From Amaurobius ferox (lineage: Eukaryota > Arthropoda > Arachnida > Araneae > Amaurobiidae), in assembly GCA_951213105.1 (NCBI GenBank), contig OX578145.1, forward strand, positions 120,571,524-120,635,523: a stretch of DNA of 64,000 nucleotides. The letters run 5' to 3'. Below, in pieces: positions 11,163-22,979 of this stretch (the stretch's first letter is position 1; every line of letters begins with the position of its first letter). The notes beneath the pieces are model-generated. The model worked only from the letters and a program-made list of their open reading frames with translations, was not told the origin of the DNA and ran no database searches. The position numbers were made by a program, and so were the translations under genes.

Positions 11163-11299
11163 CTTTTTTTATTTCTGATTATTTTGAGCGCTATCTGGGT
11201 GTCTGTCCGGTGGTCCAGTGCTCGGATGACTTGACCAAAGGAACCTTTTCCGATGACTTCTAAAATTTCGTACCTGTAGGCTATGTGGTCGTGAAGTAC
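11163..11299 (-). CDS. DYRK2: DYRK class II protein kinase, internal exon (glycine-rich loop and beta-3 lysine)
   Basis: This 137-bp exon opens the kinase catalytic domain. The minus-strand acceptor is CCTTCCTTACAG before 11299 and the donor GTAAGT begins at 11162. It reads [19 protein letters not shown], then SFGQV, completing the ATP-binding GxGxFG loop, and [10 protein letters not shown] with the ATP-contacting lysine of beta-3. It starts in phase 0, continuing ..GSYIK from the exon at 62029, and ends with AG of an arginine codon completed by the G at 2877. The three-exon join gives one uninterrupted frame over the segment known from class II DYRKs. Codons are intact with no stop. The plus-strand ORF over this interval is a shadow. 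Class II assignment is firm; the exact paralogue is not resolved. Confidence 0.95.
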
Positions 11300-11992
11300 C
11301 TGTAAGGAAGGAGAGTATTTATTATTTTACAAAAGTATTAGTCATTGAAGCATTTTATATACACTGTATCGAAAATTTTCCCAAATATTTTTTTTCAGAT
11401 TGTCATTTTAGCGGAGATTTAAGAATTGAAATCTTTCATGAAGATACCCCCATACGGAGTTAGAGAGAAGGAGATAAAACTCCTATGGAGGAAATGTTTG
11501 AAAATGCCATAATTCTTTGAGAATTATATCTAGGTGTCACTAGTGTTAGCAAAGTGTCCTTTGTTTCTATACGACACAACAGAGAGGCATAGTATTGAGT
11601 ATATGTATTTTTGATTATTTTTAAATTAAGATTACCTAATTATCACTATGATTAATCAGTATTTTTTCACATTTGTAGGACAGAGTTCAGAATATAGGGA
11701 GATGAAAATGCATTGAAAGGTAAAATAATTTTGAATACGTAGGGAAATTCTTAATTGTTTCAGTTCAAATTTGCATCGCGCTACTCATTTATTTCTACAA
11801 AATTGACAGATGAAATACATATTTTAAGCCTTTTACCACAGAAATGCATACAATGCAGGGACGCTTATCTTATCGCAGCGCCACCTGAATGATTGTCTCA
11901 AATGGTATTGGCATTTTTTCAGTATGCAACTTTAACTTGTTGTTGTTACTTATTCCACCCAGTCTAGAATATACTAAACCAGGTCCAGCAAA

Positions 11993-12690
11993 TCACACAC
12001 TCTCAGAAAGTCCATCACTAAGGCAGGGGTCATCTTCTCGACTCAGCTCCAAACACGAGAGGATATGCTCGGGAGAAGCCGGCTCTTGCTCACATTTAGT
12101 ACATAAAACGAATGTCTTACATCGCCTGTCACAGAAGAGTGATCTTATATGACCACTATTAAATCTTGTTAGGATGGTCTGATCAATTCTTGCACCCTTA
12201 AATTCCAAAGCAGCGCCCCCGGGAGGAGACCTCTGTACCACTCATGAGGGGGAGCTGTACGCCAGTTCTTGTCAATCACGAATTTACGCTTGGAGGATAA
12301 TTCCAAGAACGTAAGTGCTCCCGAGGAGGTCCCTGTGGTCTTAGTGCCTGCCTTGGCCAGGCCATCAGCAACATCATTGAAGTATATGTCAACATGTGAG
12401 GGAATACACTGAATATGGATTTCTGTAAGCTCCGACAACTTTTTAAGTTTATCTATAATTTCCAAGCTGGTGCGATCACCAACGTCCCTCTATTTGCAAA
12501 GATGTTGAATGGCACTTCTACTGTCTGAGAATATCCAGACATTTTCATTGAAGTCGTGATCAATAGGGTATTTAAGTGCCTCGTCTATAGCAATTAATTC
12601 GGACCTGAATACCGAACAGAAATCAGGGTTTCTCCTACTTATGCTCACCATATTGTCTTGCGTCTTTACGTAGTAACCATTTCCTTTAAC
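11993..12690 (-). pseudogene. LINE remnant: RNase H domain and C-terminal Cys/His tail
   Basis: The minus-strand translation shows a degraded RNase H: FRSELIAIDEAL (catalytic Glu), WIFSDSRSAIQHLC (Asp), then IQCIPSHVDIYFNDVADGLA (His and Asp). A C-terminal piece follows with ILTRFNSGHIRSLF and C..CEQEPASPEHILSCLEL, the zinc-binding tail seen in arthropod I/Jockey-like retrotransposons. A TAG at about 12492 interrupts it, and a frameshift near 12235 separates the RNase H from the tail. Reverse transcriptase is absent, so this is a 5'-truncated dead copy, in the same orientation as the DYRK gene. Confidence 0.85.
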
Positions 12691-13187
12691 TTACCTTCGC
12701 TTACCTTCGCTTACCTTCGTCTCCATGGATGCCTCTATGAAGGTCCGCCCATACAAATAGTGGATACTCTACAAACATTTATCACCGGATCCTAGTCCAT
12801 ACATAATTTTCCTCTCTTTGTGAGTCTTTCAGAGCTTTTTTTCCCTAAAAAAATGGAGGGGACGCCTCCTTGCGGCCCAGGTTCCTCTAATAAAGTTGTA
12901 GGCTCCTCATGTCATGGGTGGCCTAACTTTGTATGTATGTAGTCTGTGGGATATCGGCTGGGGAACTCAAGAATGAATGAATGCATGTGTAATAGTTTAC
13001 GTGCATATACGTTATATAAAAAATTAGAACTTTAGACATAATTTTCTGTATTTTGATAATTTTCTGTAATTCTGTATTGAATCATTCTAGATTCAAGATT
13101 TTCATTTCCTTAATCTTTGTGGAGAAACAATAATTACTGGAGAGTTGATATTGTTACGAACGTGTAAAATGGGGCAAACATATATGG

Positions 13188-14133
13188 AAACAAGAAATAT
13201 CAATCATGCTTAAAGCATTGATTATGAAACACTTTACAACTGAAATGCAATTTTATTTAAACATTTTCAAAATACGATACATTCAGCGGTAATATTTTTA
13301 AAATTATCACAATACTACATTCATTTATTATATTTGAAAACTTAAAACTTCATCGAAAAAAATGAACTTCATTCAAATGACGTCATCGAAATATAAATCG
13401 TCTGGTTCTCTATGTAAAAGCAATTTCATTCATATAACTTTTATTACAGACTTCAGAGCTAAATAATTTGGCATTAAAAATATCAGCAATTCTTATACAA
13501 CTCGTCTTAAAATCACTTGTTTGCATTCTACATTCATTAAAATTAGGCTTCAATGTAGAAATCATCAAAGTTTGACGATCATTTAAACTAAAAAATATTG
13601 TAATTGCGTTGGCACAGAAAATACGTAAAAATAAAGCCGTTTTAGGACGAATGCAAGACTAAATATAAATTTAAAAAAACTAAATACAAATTTAAAAAAG
13701 ATGGGCGCCATATTTTATTTTGAAGTGGCTTACGTGATCTCTTCATATAATATGGGTGTAATTAATATTTTAATTTTTATTTAAAAATCTACCGAACATA
13801 TTTTGCTGAAATTTCTTTTATATATTTTATGGGATTATTTGAATATTTTCTAAAATTTTTGAAGCAATTTGTGAATTTTAAATTCGCTAAAAAGTCTTTG
13901 AAGAATTAGGTCCATAGGGTTCGATGTATTTCACTCTTTCAACCCGGGTTTAATCCAAAAGTAATTGTGATAATATTCATTTACATTCCCATATGTCCCA
14001 CAGACCATCTCAGCAACATATTAAAATTTCATTTTGATAAAATTATTTTTACGGCAGTTATCGTGCGAACGGACAGACAGACAGAATGAACAAAGTCATA
14101 AACACTTTTCAACAATGTTGGAAATTGTTAAAA
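13188..14133 (+). mobile_element. Family D non-autonomous repeat, copy D1
   Basis: It starts AACAAGAAATATCAATCATGC with a small hairpin (CATGCTTAAAGCAT), then AAACACTTTACAAC. It ends with a GACAGACAGACAG tract, ATGAACAAAGTCATAAACAC and a palindrome AACACTTTTCAACAATGTTG..TTGTTAAA. It is about 950 bp and non-coding. Confidence 0.78.
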
Positions 14134-14204
14134 GTGTGTAAAAATGCAAAATTTTCACTGTCTCTTTTGAAAACCAGACAGAGAAAAACCCGTACAGGTA
14201 ACCT

Positions 14205-14660
14205 TTCCTATGACGTCAGTCTAGGATGGTCATGTTTTGAAATTCAGAGGGGGGCTGGGGTTGCTAGATTTGGCGATGTATCACCGATTTGGCAATATTT
14301 GGACATCTTTTCGAAGGTAGAAACATTTTGAAATACCGAATATTTTATAAAATGAGTGATCACTCAGTCGGAGACCAGTTGACGTGATACGAGCTACACT
14401 GAACTATGATATTCGTCAATGTTTTGAGGGTAGTAACTGCTGGTTTGTGAAAAGAGTTACGTCAATGTTTTGAGAAGAGTGTCGGCTGTTTTGTGAAATC
14501 GTGGAGCATTTAATTGCTGTTTGACTGTATATTGCTCTTATTTACACTATGCTTGTAAGTAAACGTGTTAGTTATCCAGAAATTTGGACTCGTTCTTGTA
14601 TCCGGAGCGTACACCCACGATTCCAAAGAATACGTCGTTATAATATCATTATCATTGACT
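14205..14660 (+). repeat. Dispersed 0.46-kb repeat R, copy 1 (possible solo LTR)
   Basis: It is colinear with the reverse complement of 25262-25742. Shared words include GTTAGTTATCC, GGACTC, TTCTTGTATCC and GTACACCCAC, the doubled GTCAATGTTTTG, and the start TGACGTCAGTCTAGG near 14211. No coding. The TG start and the ..CGTAACA end of the other copy fit a solo LTR, but I see no TSD. Confidence 0.6.
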
Positions 14661-14664
14661 GTAT

Positions 14665-15840
14665 TGGTTTTCAGTCAGATTAAGTTAGAATAAAGTTTTT
14701 TGTGATACTGTTTTATCACTCTATCATAATTATTAATCCCTGGGAAAAGCCATAACTTCCACACAGACTATTAATTTTTTTAAACATTTATCTTCCTCTA
14801 TAATGTGCTTGATAAAAAAAAACTTCGTCAATTTACATAAGAGCGCTATTATAGGAAACTGACATAATGATTAGATAGCAATCCTTAATTAACATATGAA
14901 TTAAATATTATTTAAAGGATTAAATATGCTAAAATTAAAACTTGTAATTAAGAGGACATGCTAAAATCAATTTTTTTATTATTTAATTCTAAAGTCTGGT
15001 CGTTTCTGAACATTTTGGTACCATTGTTATTTCTGACTGATAATTTTTTCCGGAGATATTAAGAAAACACAATACATTAACAATACAATATCAAACTGAA
15101 AATTATATTTTAAAAGCATTTTTCTGGAAACGCAGACATTTGAAATTGTAAGCATGATATTTCAAGAACCGTTTGTTGAATTTTTATGAAATTTTGTAAA
15201 CATAATTGTCCAATTACTGTACCAGATTTATACGTGTAATTTACCAAAATTGTTTAGAAACAAAGAAGTTAAAAATTCCTAACAAAATCAAATTAAAAAT
15301 ATTAACATGCCCCATTAAAAATTTAAATAATTAAATAACATTAGCATGCAAGTATATTATGGACATTTTCACTAATAAAACCTCAAAAATTAGTTTGATA
15401 CCAAAATAATTTAAGGTACCATGCGCGCAACAACATATTATGATTTTATCGACAAATAAATAAATAAATTATAAGTTATTCCATACAATATTTTTCAATT
15501 TTCAATTATCTTTTCATTTTAAAAAAGGATATTATTTTTCTATATCCAAAAATTCCATTCCAATAACTTCAATAGATTTCATTTTAAAGAATGCTTAAAC
15601 TTCTATTGATTTTGTCAACATTTCCGCATTTTAGGAGCAGAGTATATCCTTAAGCAGTTCATCAGATAAAAAGAAATATTATATGATAGTATTTTATGCT
15701 GCCAAAGACAGGGATACTCATAAAAATTTAAGTCGCATTTTTTTATAATAATTTTTAATTCGTTTAACAGTTAGCGTCGAAAATAATCGATTTAATAGAA
15801 AATTGATACCGTTATAATCTCATTCATGGTCGCTATTATA
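14665..15840. other. AT-rich intron, nothing recognised
   Basis: Very AT-rich with short homopolymers. No ORF, repeat family or RNA gene that I recognise on either strand. Confidence 0.6.
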
Positions 15841-15842
15841 AG

Positions 15843-16067
15843 TGTTGTTGTTGTTGAGACCCAGACCGTCCGACCTACCAGAAAGGTGTAAGGTAACTGT
15901 TTGGACGGCCGGGAAGTGCCACCCAATTTAGACCGAAACCCAGTGGGGGAGGCATCCCCAGGGACAGTACCCTCCTTCCCCTACCACCAACCTCTCGGAA
16001 GGACTTACGGACCCACATGTTTAACGTGATCGTACTCTGCATGAACACGGCGGCAGTTGTGGCAGCG
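15843..16067 (-). mobile_element. tRNA-derived SINE, copy S1, head missing
   Basis: It matches the complete copy at 53073-53361 from the (GTT)n tail (minus-strand AAC tail) through CCAGACCGTCC, the GGCCGGGAAGTGCCACC block and CGGAAGGACTTACGGACCC to GGCGGCAGTTGTGGCAG. It stops where the tRNA-like head should begin. The minus-strand ORF here is a shadow. Confidence 0.85.
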
Positions 16068-16074
16068 TGCAATT

Positions 16075-16640
16075 GCTATTAAAAGTGTGCAAAGATTCAG
16101 CCTTCTATAGATCACAGGGTTTTTCTAAGGGGGGGGTCAAGAATAACTTTTCAAAACCCATCATTTTTTACGCCCCAGTGCTAAGGAGGATATTAAAAAT
16201 CCGGCTCTATTAAGTTCTGTCATGAACGATTCTATAAATTTGCAAAGAATCGGCCTCCAAGGCTTTCTGAAGGGTCTTTTCTGAAGGGTCTTCTTCTCTG
16301 AAGGAGAGGTTTCTGAAGGGACCCCCCAAATTTCTTCGCCCCCTCCGCCCTGGGGAGAGTGGAAATCAAAAATCCTGTTTCATTTGTTTCTGTTTCGTGG
16401 TCTATCGTATAAGTGTGCAAATATTAAGCTTTTTAGGATACTATGGGGCCTACTGGAGAGTCTTAAGATACATTTCGAAAAACCTTATATTCTCTGTCTT
16501 TGGTAGAGAAACTTAAAATTCGGATTCGTTAAGATATGTACCGTGATCAATATAAACGTGCAAAAATCCAGTCTGTTATGTCTCCGTTGGGCTTGTATAA
16601 GGTCTAGAAAGACAAAAACACTTTCCGAAATTTTTCATAT
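16075..16640 (+). repeat. Diverged tandem repeat of about 150 bp, four units
   Basis: Recurring blocks read GTGTGCAAA-GATTCAGCC, TTTGCAAAGAATCGGCC, GTGTGCAAATATTAAGC and CGTGCAAAAATCCAGTC, each followed by a CTGAAGGGTC/CTGGAGAGTC-like segment. Two further units lie inverted at 26228-26535. Confidence 0.6.
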
Positions 16641-17295
16641 GGATTTTAATTAGCTGATGCGCGAGAAATGAAGTTAACTAGAAATGGGGGCTTTTATTGC
16701 AATTCTTTAATGAAACAATCAAGTAATGAAGTACAGATATCAACATTTTATTACGGTGTTGATGGCAAAATTAATATTTTAAGCATAGACGGGGAATGAC
16801 TCAGCACGAAAATGGATAACGTGGAACATTAATTAAAGAGAAATGAAGCATCGACCCCTACCGTTGCCTGCCCTGTAATTAACTAAAGTGTGGCTTCGCT
16901 CGACTTTCTCATAACAGAATTCATTTTTTTTTAAATATTGTTTGTTTTATGCCAATTTTGCAAGAAAAATTAAAAAAAGAATCCGTCGTTGGTCCAAGTG
17001 ATTACATTTATAGCTTTTTGCACTTCATTTTGAAGTGCTGTGAAAAAAATCTTTTGAGTGATGAATGTTTGAGATTGTACCCCGGGAGTTGGACAACATA
17101 ATCTCCCGAGGGGGACTAATGAAGTCAAGAATACAAAAATTATATAGCAGCTATCACTATATTGATTGAAACTCTTAAGTTTCGTGATCGTTAAGCCATA
17201 AATAAATCATTTTATGATTTATGTCAATTTTTTTTCCTGTGCTGTATTGTTAAGAAAATATGAAATTTCGAAGTTTTTGCTCGAATTCAAAAATC
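16640..17295. other. Intron, nothing recognised
   Basis: AT-rich. The short segment CCCCGGGAGTTGG..CTCCCGAGGGGG near 17080-17115 can form a small hairpin. No gene seen. Confidence 0.5.
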
Positions 17296-18060
17296 TCTAT
17301 CTAGTTCTAGATTCACTAGGGGGCTTATCCCCCTGTTCGCTTTGCTCGATGAACTCCCTTCGCAAGCACTATAGTGCCGCCTGTTACGCAGGCGTTATGC
17401 GCCCGTTAGAGCAGACGTAATATGCTCGTTGAGATCCGCCCCTATTCGCTAAGCTCGCCAACCCTCGTAACTCACTTCGCAAGTACATATGTTTCGCCTT
17501 AGACTCGCTGAGCTCGCTTCGACAGCATTTTAGTGCCACCTGCTACGCAGACGTTATACGCCCGTTAAAGCAGGCGTAATATTCCCGTTGGGCTCCGCCT
17601 CCTGTAGCGTGCCAACACTCGCAACCGCTCGCTCCTCGAGCAGTTTAGTGCCACCTGTTAAGCAGACGTAATACGCCCGTTGGGGATCGTCACGTATTAA
17701 CTGACATTCACCAGCCCTGGATCTCGCTTCGTGAGCTATTTCAATCCGGGCGGCTCACACAACCTCCTATACGTGTCCTGGGCTCGCTGACGCTTCCACC
17801 CTTTGCTAGCTACGCTCACCAGCACACGTGATTCTCCACGCCTTCTACTCGTTAATTCTCGCTGAGCTCGCTTCGCTAGCACTTTAGTGCCACCTGTTAC
17901 GCAGGCGTGATATACCCGTTGGGCTCCGCCCCCCACTCTCAAAACTCACTGAGCTCGCTTCGTGAGTACTTTAGTGTCATCTGCTACGCAGTCGTAATGC
18001 AAAAGATGGATCATGCGTAATGTGCTCCTTGGGCGTTTCATTACGCTGCCCAACCCCTCG
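17296..18060. repeat. GC-rich island of palindrome-rich diverged repeats
   Basis: At least five copies of TTTAGTGCCACCTG(C/T)TACGCAG with the following ACGCCCGTT and GGGCTCCGCC (starting near 17371, 17533, 17641, 17884 and 17969), at irregular spacing. Short palindromic motifs such as GAGCTCGCTTCG(C/T)GAG lie between them. Composition is clearly richer in G+C than the flanks. The ORFs are short and not family-like. Confidence 0.7.
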
Positions 18061-18296
18061 TAACAGAAAGTTTTATTTCAAAAGAATTTAACTAAAAAAC
18101 GCCATTTGACCAATACTTATCACTTTTAGATTGAATTGGATGTGTGGTATCAGCTGTCTTCATGGGGATGAACCAACGCACTGGAGCATGGTAGTCCAAT
18201 GCTATAAAATTAGAGCATTATCTTCTATTTTGAACGTAGGATTCGGAATGTGCTTTATAGCACGGCCACAACAATACTTCATCTTTTAGTTGAAAA

Positions 18297-18372
18297 TGCA
18301 GTTACCTTACACCTTTCTGGTAGGTCGGACGGTCTGGGTCTCAACAACATCAACAACAACAACAACAATCAA
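18297..18372 (+). mobile_element. SINE 3' fragment, copy S2
   Basis: It carries GTTACCTTACACCTTTCTGG and GGTCGGACGGTCTGGGTCTC followed by an (AAC)n tail. This is the 3' end of the same SINE, in plus orientation. Confidence 0.85.
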
Positions 18373-19540
18373 ACTTGTGAGAATAATTTAAATCAACCTC
18401 ATATAGCTCTCTAATTCTCAACGTGATGCTGACGAATGCCCCGAACGTAAGTCATCGGAGGCTAAGAGGAAGAACGTATGCGGTCTTTCGGGGTACTGTC
18501 ATCTCGTGAGCAGCTTTGTGATCGTCGTCGAGAAGGTTGCATATACGTTTTATCGCCTCTCTCACTAATTGTGGGACAGGCTGTGTTTCAGTAGGGGGTA
18601 GAACACAGGCACTCGTATGTGGGATTTCGATAATGTACGGTCGGGCCCAAAGATATATTTTCGTCTAGCCGTATCACATCGTAGAAACAATAATTTGAAA
18701 TGAGCTTTGTAAGCACGGAATGATGCAAAATCCGGTCACCACGGATGTTTTGGACGTTCTACTCTCTTGCAATATGCACCAGGTTGTATCGTCCCGAGGT
18801 TTTCTGAGGCCCAAAGCGAACTTTTATAAAAAAGGCCTCTTATGAACAATAAATACAGTAGAACGTCACACATCCGAAAGTTGGTAATCCGAAAAATCGA
18901 ATATCCGACAATTTAATTATGTTACTTTTACAAGTTCAAATAATAATAATAAAATAAGGATTCATTAAGATACTATCATATACGTTATTTTTTTTTCTCT
19001 TTAGGTTCTAGAATAGAAAGATACCCCCCCCCCCCAGTTAACAATATTTGAGGTCTTTTTGTGATATAAAGTACTTCCGGGTTCGAAACTACCTTGTCCC
19101 AATGAATAATGTGACCCTTGTTGTATAACAAAGCGCATATTGGGTATTCTAGTATCATGATCTCAATATGCTGAACTGTAATTCGTTAAATAGGTTGAAG
19201 CCAAAACGTTGTAAAGAACACTATAATCTGATGCAAAAATGCCTAATAATAAAATGTAGAAATATAAAATACCAAGAAAACGTTGGATTAGGTATAATGT
19301 GTAATGCACTAACGAGTCTTTTAAAAAATGCAAGATAAGTCAATAAAAATGATGTATAAAATTTTTAGGCCTTCGGCAATCATGAGGCCTGAAGCGGCCT
19401 TATAGGTAGAATTAAAAAAAGTCCTTATAGGTAGAATGATTTTGTGATTGTAGTAATGTACTTTCAAGGTATTTCTCAATAAATAATGTTTTAGGATATC
19501 CCCACCTCTTAGCTCTTTCAGCCATAATAGTTCTACTAAT
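18372..19540. other. Intron with one pogo-like terminal sequence
   Basis: 18853-18920 (CAGTAGAACGTCACACATCC, GGTAATCCGAAAAATCGAAT) resembles a pogo/Tigger-type inverted-repeat end. I did not find a partner end. A C-homopolymer lies at about 19024-19036. No gene seen. Confidence 0.4.
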
Positions 19541-19549
19541 AACTAACCC

Positions 19550-19895
19550 TCACAGCAAAAATCGTCACATGCGTGACAGTGACGTTGTAGTCACGTGACA
19601 CCTGGGTCATAATGTGACATCATATTTGTGACTTCTATGCTACGTTATTTATTAATAACTTTGTAACTTCATTGTGACTATATTCTGTGAGGTTTCCACA
19701 ATTTAATTAACACGTAACAATGTGACGACATTACAATGGCAATTACAGTGTGACGTCACAAACAAGTTAATATGTGACGTCACAAACGACCATGAAAAAT
19801 GACCAAAATGACTTCGCTGTGACCTCAATATGACATTGTCGAGACGTACTGCGACGTCCTGTGACGTCCCAAAGTCACAGTGTGACGTAAATCTT
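19550..19895. repeat. Cluster of GTGAC/TGACGTCA motifs
   Basis: About 345 bp saturated with GTGAC, TGACGT and GTCAC words in both orientations at irregular spacing, including perfect TGACGTCA palindromes at 19751-19758 and 19775-19782. TGACGTCA is the CREB/ATF site. Whether this is regulatory or a degenerate short-motif repeat cannot be decided from sequence. Confidence 0.7.
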
Positions 19896-19919
19896 TGAAA
19901 AAAAAATGCTGTTAGGGAA

Positions 19920-20595
19920 GTAATAGCTAAATTTTAACTGTTCCTTAACTGTTGCAATGATGAAGTTTTAATCTAGAACTCACCTAAAGTTTCCAAGTTG
20001 GCGATATTTTGGCAAAAAGTCAAGCGACCCAGACCTTTAAATTATAACAATAGCTTTCAGTTACGTATTCCTAACAATATACTGTCATTTCCGTTACATA
20101 TTTCCGTTTCAATTTAGTCCCATTTGTTTCGAGGTTTTCTCTGCGGCAAAATAAACAAAGAATCCATCTTTTCTTTTTCTCTGTTCTTTTTTATTCAGCA
20201 AAACCTTATTGCATTTTTCATTCAACGAACAGTAGTAGCCTTTCCGATTTCAAAGTCCCTGCGGTATATCCTGTTATTATAGAAGTTTTCTGGGTCTTAT
20301 CGTTAGTTTCTTGTTTAACAATAACTTTGGATTTTTTTTAAATTGAAAGACTGAGGACATATTTCACAAAGTTATTTTTAGCTTCCTCATCTATATATTA
20401 TCCCTGTACATTTTCTTTTATTGCAAGTTCGAGAACTCGATTAACATGGCAAGCAAAATGCCATATATTCAATTATAGAGATAATGCACACATGCACGGA
20501 CAGACATACGTATACATTCAAAAACATCATACCATACACATAACGTATGCACATCTCTTTATTTGCCTATTATATAAAGAGATTCGTAAATTTAT
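19920..20595. other. Intron, nothing recognised
   Basis: AT-rich. 20180-20350 resembles weakly the dispersed repeat E at 28.1 and 31.6 kb. No gene seen. Confidence 0.4.
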
Positions 20596-20597
20596 GC

Positions 20598-20722
20598 AAA
20601 CTTTAATGGGAGATAGGGAGATTAAAACATTTTTAATGGGAGATAGGGAGACTAACACAAACTTTAATGGGAGATAGGGAGACTAAAACAAACTTTAATG
20701 GGAGATAGGGAGACCAAAACAA
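20598..20722 (+). repeat. Minisatellite, 31-33 bp unit, four copies
   Basis: The unit contains TTTAATGGGAGATAGGGAGA followed by CTAAAACAAAC, repeated four times with minor changes. Confidence 0.9.
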
Positions 20723-20842
20723 ACCTTTTGATATGAATAACATCTGTGTTTGGGGTGGAAATCTGAGCGTTACGTAAAATGTAAACATTTTGAACCTTTA
20801 TATCTCCGAGCCTAATAAATCAAAATGTAAATATTTTTTTTT

Positions 20843-20972
20843 TGCTTTCCTTATATACATAATGTCTAAAGAAAGTATTGTGACGGGGTCGAAAATTCGA
20901 ATTCGAGTTCTCGACGGGAGAGCACGTTTCAAGCATCCCTGATCACGAATCCAACATTTTTGAAATGATGTC

Positions 20973-21016
<44 letters not shown>

Positions 21017-21775
21017 TGTGTGTGTGTGTGTCAATGAGTCTGTGGAGACGATAACTGACGAACGAATGGACCGATTCGAACGAAATTTGGTACAAACATC
21101 CCAATCCCAATCGAATGTTCAAAACCACCCTAAATTTTCGAGTGAAATTTTAAAAAAATCGTCAAAAAATCAAAACCGCTAATAAAGTTACGCAAATAGA
21201 CATTTCTTATGTAATTTTTCATTAGAAAACGATTGACATAAATTTTGAAACGCTGACATGAACCATTTTCGAGATATTGCACATTTCTAAGAAAAATTAT
21301 CAAAAAGTTATATAAAATTAAAAAAAAAATAATTCCTATTGAGAAACATGTTTACTTTTCATATGTAATACCATGCGATAAATTGGGTGACATCATTTTC
21401 GTGGATCTAGTTCGTTCCATTCATGAAAAAAGATACTTTGAGTAATACTGTTGTATTTGAGTACCAATAGTCATTTATCTGCTGTAAGACTAACTTATTT
21501 CTCCGTCTATAACGCTTGGCGAGATTTTAGCGACGAATTTGGCGGAATATCGCCAACTTGGCGACATTTTTAATTGTTGCCAAATTAGCAAAAATTTTGC
21601 CAAATTGTAAAAATGACGCCAAATCAATGAAAATGATGACTCATTGAAGAAAATTCAATATCTTGGAAAGAATATAAGTATCTACTATAAGATTAACATT
21701 TTTTTTAACTGTAAAAGTAGTAAATTCATTGCATTATATAAGAAATGTCATGTGTTGCCCACATCAGACTTTTTT
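20843..21775 (+). mobile_element. Family B repeat, copy B3
   Basis: The start palindrome is CTTTCCTTATATACATAATG..CTAAAGAAAGTATTG. A TG microsatellite runs 20975-21030. The end is AAGAAATGTCATGTGTTGCCCACATCAGAC. Full length, non-coding. Confidence 0.85.
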
Positions 21776-21938
21776 CTTTGGAAAAAGGTAAAGGTACAGG
21801 TTAGGAATATATAAAAATAATTTCAATATTTTATATTTTATAATTTTCAACTTTTTTTTTTGAAAGAACTTAAAAAAGTATCAGTTTGAACGAGTTTTTG
21901 TTTCATTTATCTTACATTTATTTTTTACTTTTCTTATA

Positions 21939-22676
21939 CACTCAAACCTGTTTTTGTGCGATTTTTTTTGTGCGGTATATGAAAATTTCAATCACATTGG
22001 AACATGACAGCAGATAAAATCTATTCAGGACTCCAACCTTGCCATAAATTAGAATGTCATTTTCTTGCAATCGATGCCAATTCTGAAAGAACTTCAAAAT
22101 TCCAAAAGGAGCTTCAATCTTGTATATCTGGCTACCGAGACATATACAAGCGTCTAGTGAAACAACAGTCGTCGCAAAAACTGATCACCGACTCCATGGT
22201 AACTGAAAAAAAGTCAACTCTAAACGAGTGCGAGGTAGTATCTTCAAGTGACGAAAGCGATTTTGAACCAGTTTACCACAAGAAAGTTCGCGTATTGTCA
22301 GACTACGAAGGATAATGGTTCTACGTTTTGAAAAGTTTTGTATGTGTAAAATAAGTACATATGTAAATAAAATATTTAAAAATGTTCGCATGTGTATTTT
22401 CGAAATCAGATTCCAAAAGGTTTGGCGAGATTCCAAGTAGCTGCCAAGCCACGTGTCTTGATTTCGTTTAAAAAAGCAATTCCTAGTTATTTGTAAGGTT
22501 TTGAGTTATTTTCTACGTGAGACTTTTTATGCGATCCTTATTCACCGCATAAAAAAATACTTTTTAATTGTGTTGCGAAAACTATTTTTTATAGCTACTC
22601 GTGAAGTTTTGTTCGATTTTTTTAATGCGTTTTCTTTTATGCGGACCCTATCCACCGCACAAAAATAGGTTTACAA
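21939..22676 (+). mobile_element. pogo/Tigger-like element inserted at TA
   Basis: The left end reads CACTCAAACCTGTTTTTGTG CG with a second TTTGTGCGG block. The right end is its approximate inverse, CCGCACAAAAATAGGTTTAC. TA flanks both sides (21937-21938, 22677-22678). At 738 bp it is too short for a full transposase, so it is an internally deleted or non-autonomous copy. Confidence 0.72.
22004..22315 (+). CDS. Hypothetical 103-residue ORF inside the pogo-like element
   Basis: The ORF starts MTADKIYSGLQPCHKLECHF and ends in an acidic/serine stretch SSSDESDFEP followed by a basic VYHKKVRVLSDYEG. AATAAA lies shortly downstream (about 22366). I do not recognise a domain. Its position and acidic serine-rich tail would fit the C-terminal remnant of a pogo-type transposase, left after loss of the catalytic region. 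Neither the DNA-binding nor the DDE motifs are present. It could equally be a chance ORF. It is probably not a host gene. Confidence 0.35.
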   Translation: MTADKIYSGLQPCHKLECHFLAIDANSERTSKFQKELQSCISGYRDIYKRLVKQQSSQKLITDSMVTEKKSTLNECEVVSSSDESDFEPVYHKKVRVLSDYEG

Positions 22677-22908
22677 TAATGTATAAGGAAAGTATTGTGA
22701 CGGTGTCGAAAATTCGAATTCGAGTTTTCGACGGGAGAGCACGTTTCAAGCATTACTGATCACCAATCAAACATTTTTGAAGTGATGTCTGTGTGTGTGT
22801 GTGCGTGCGTGTGTGTGTGTGTGTGTGTGTGTGAAAGTATGTGTGTGTGAAAGTATGTGTGTGTGTGTGAATGTACGTGTGTGTGTGTGAAAGTGTGTGT
22901 GTGTGAAA

Positions 22909-22979
<71 letters not shown>

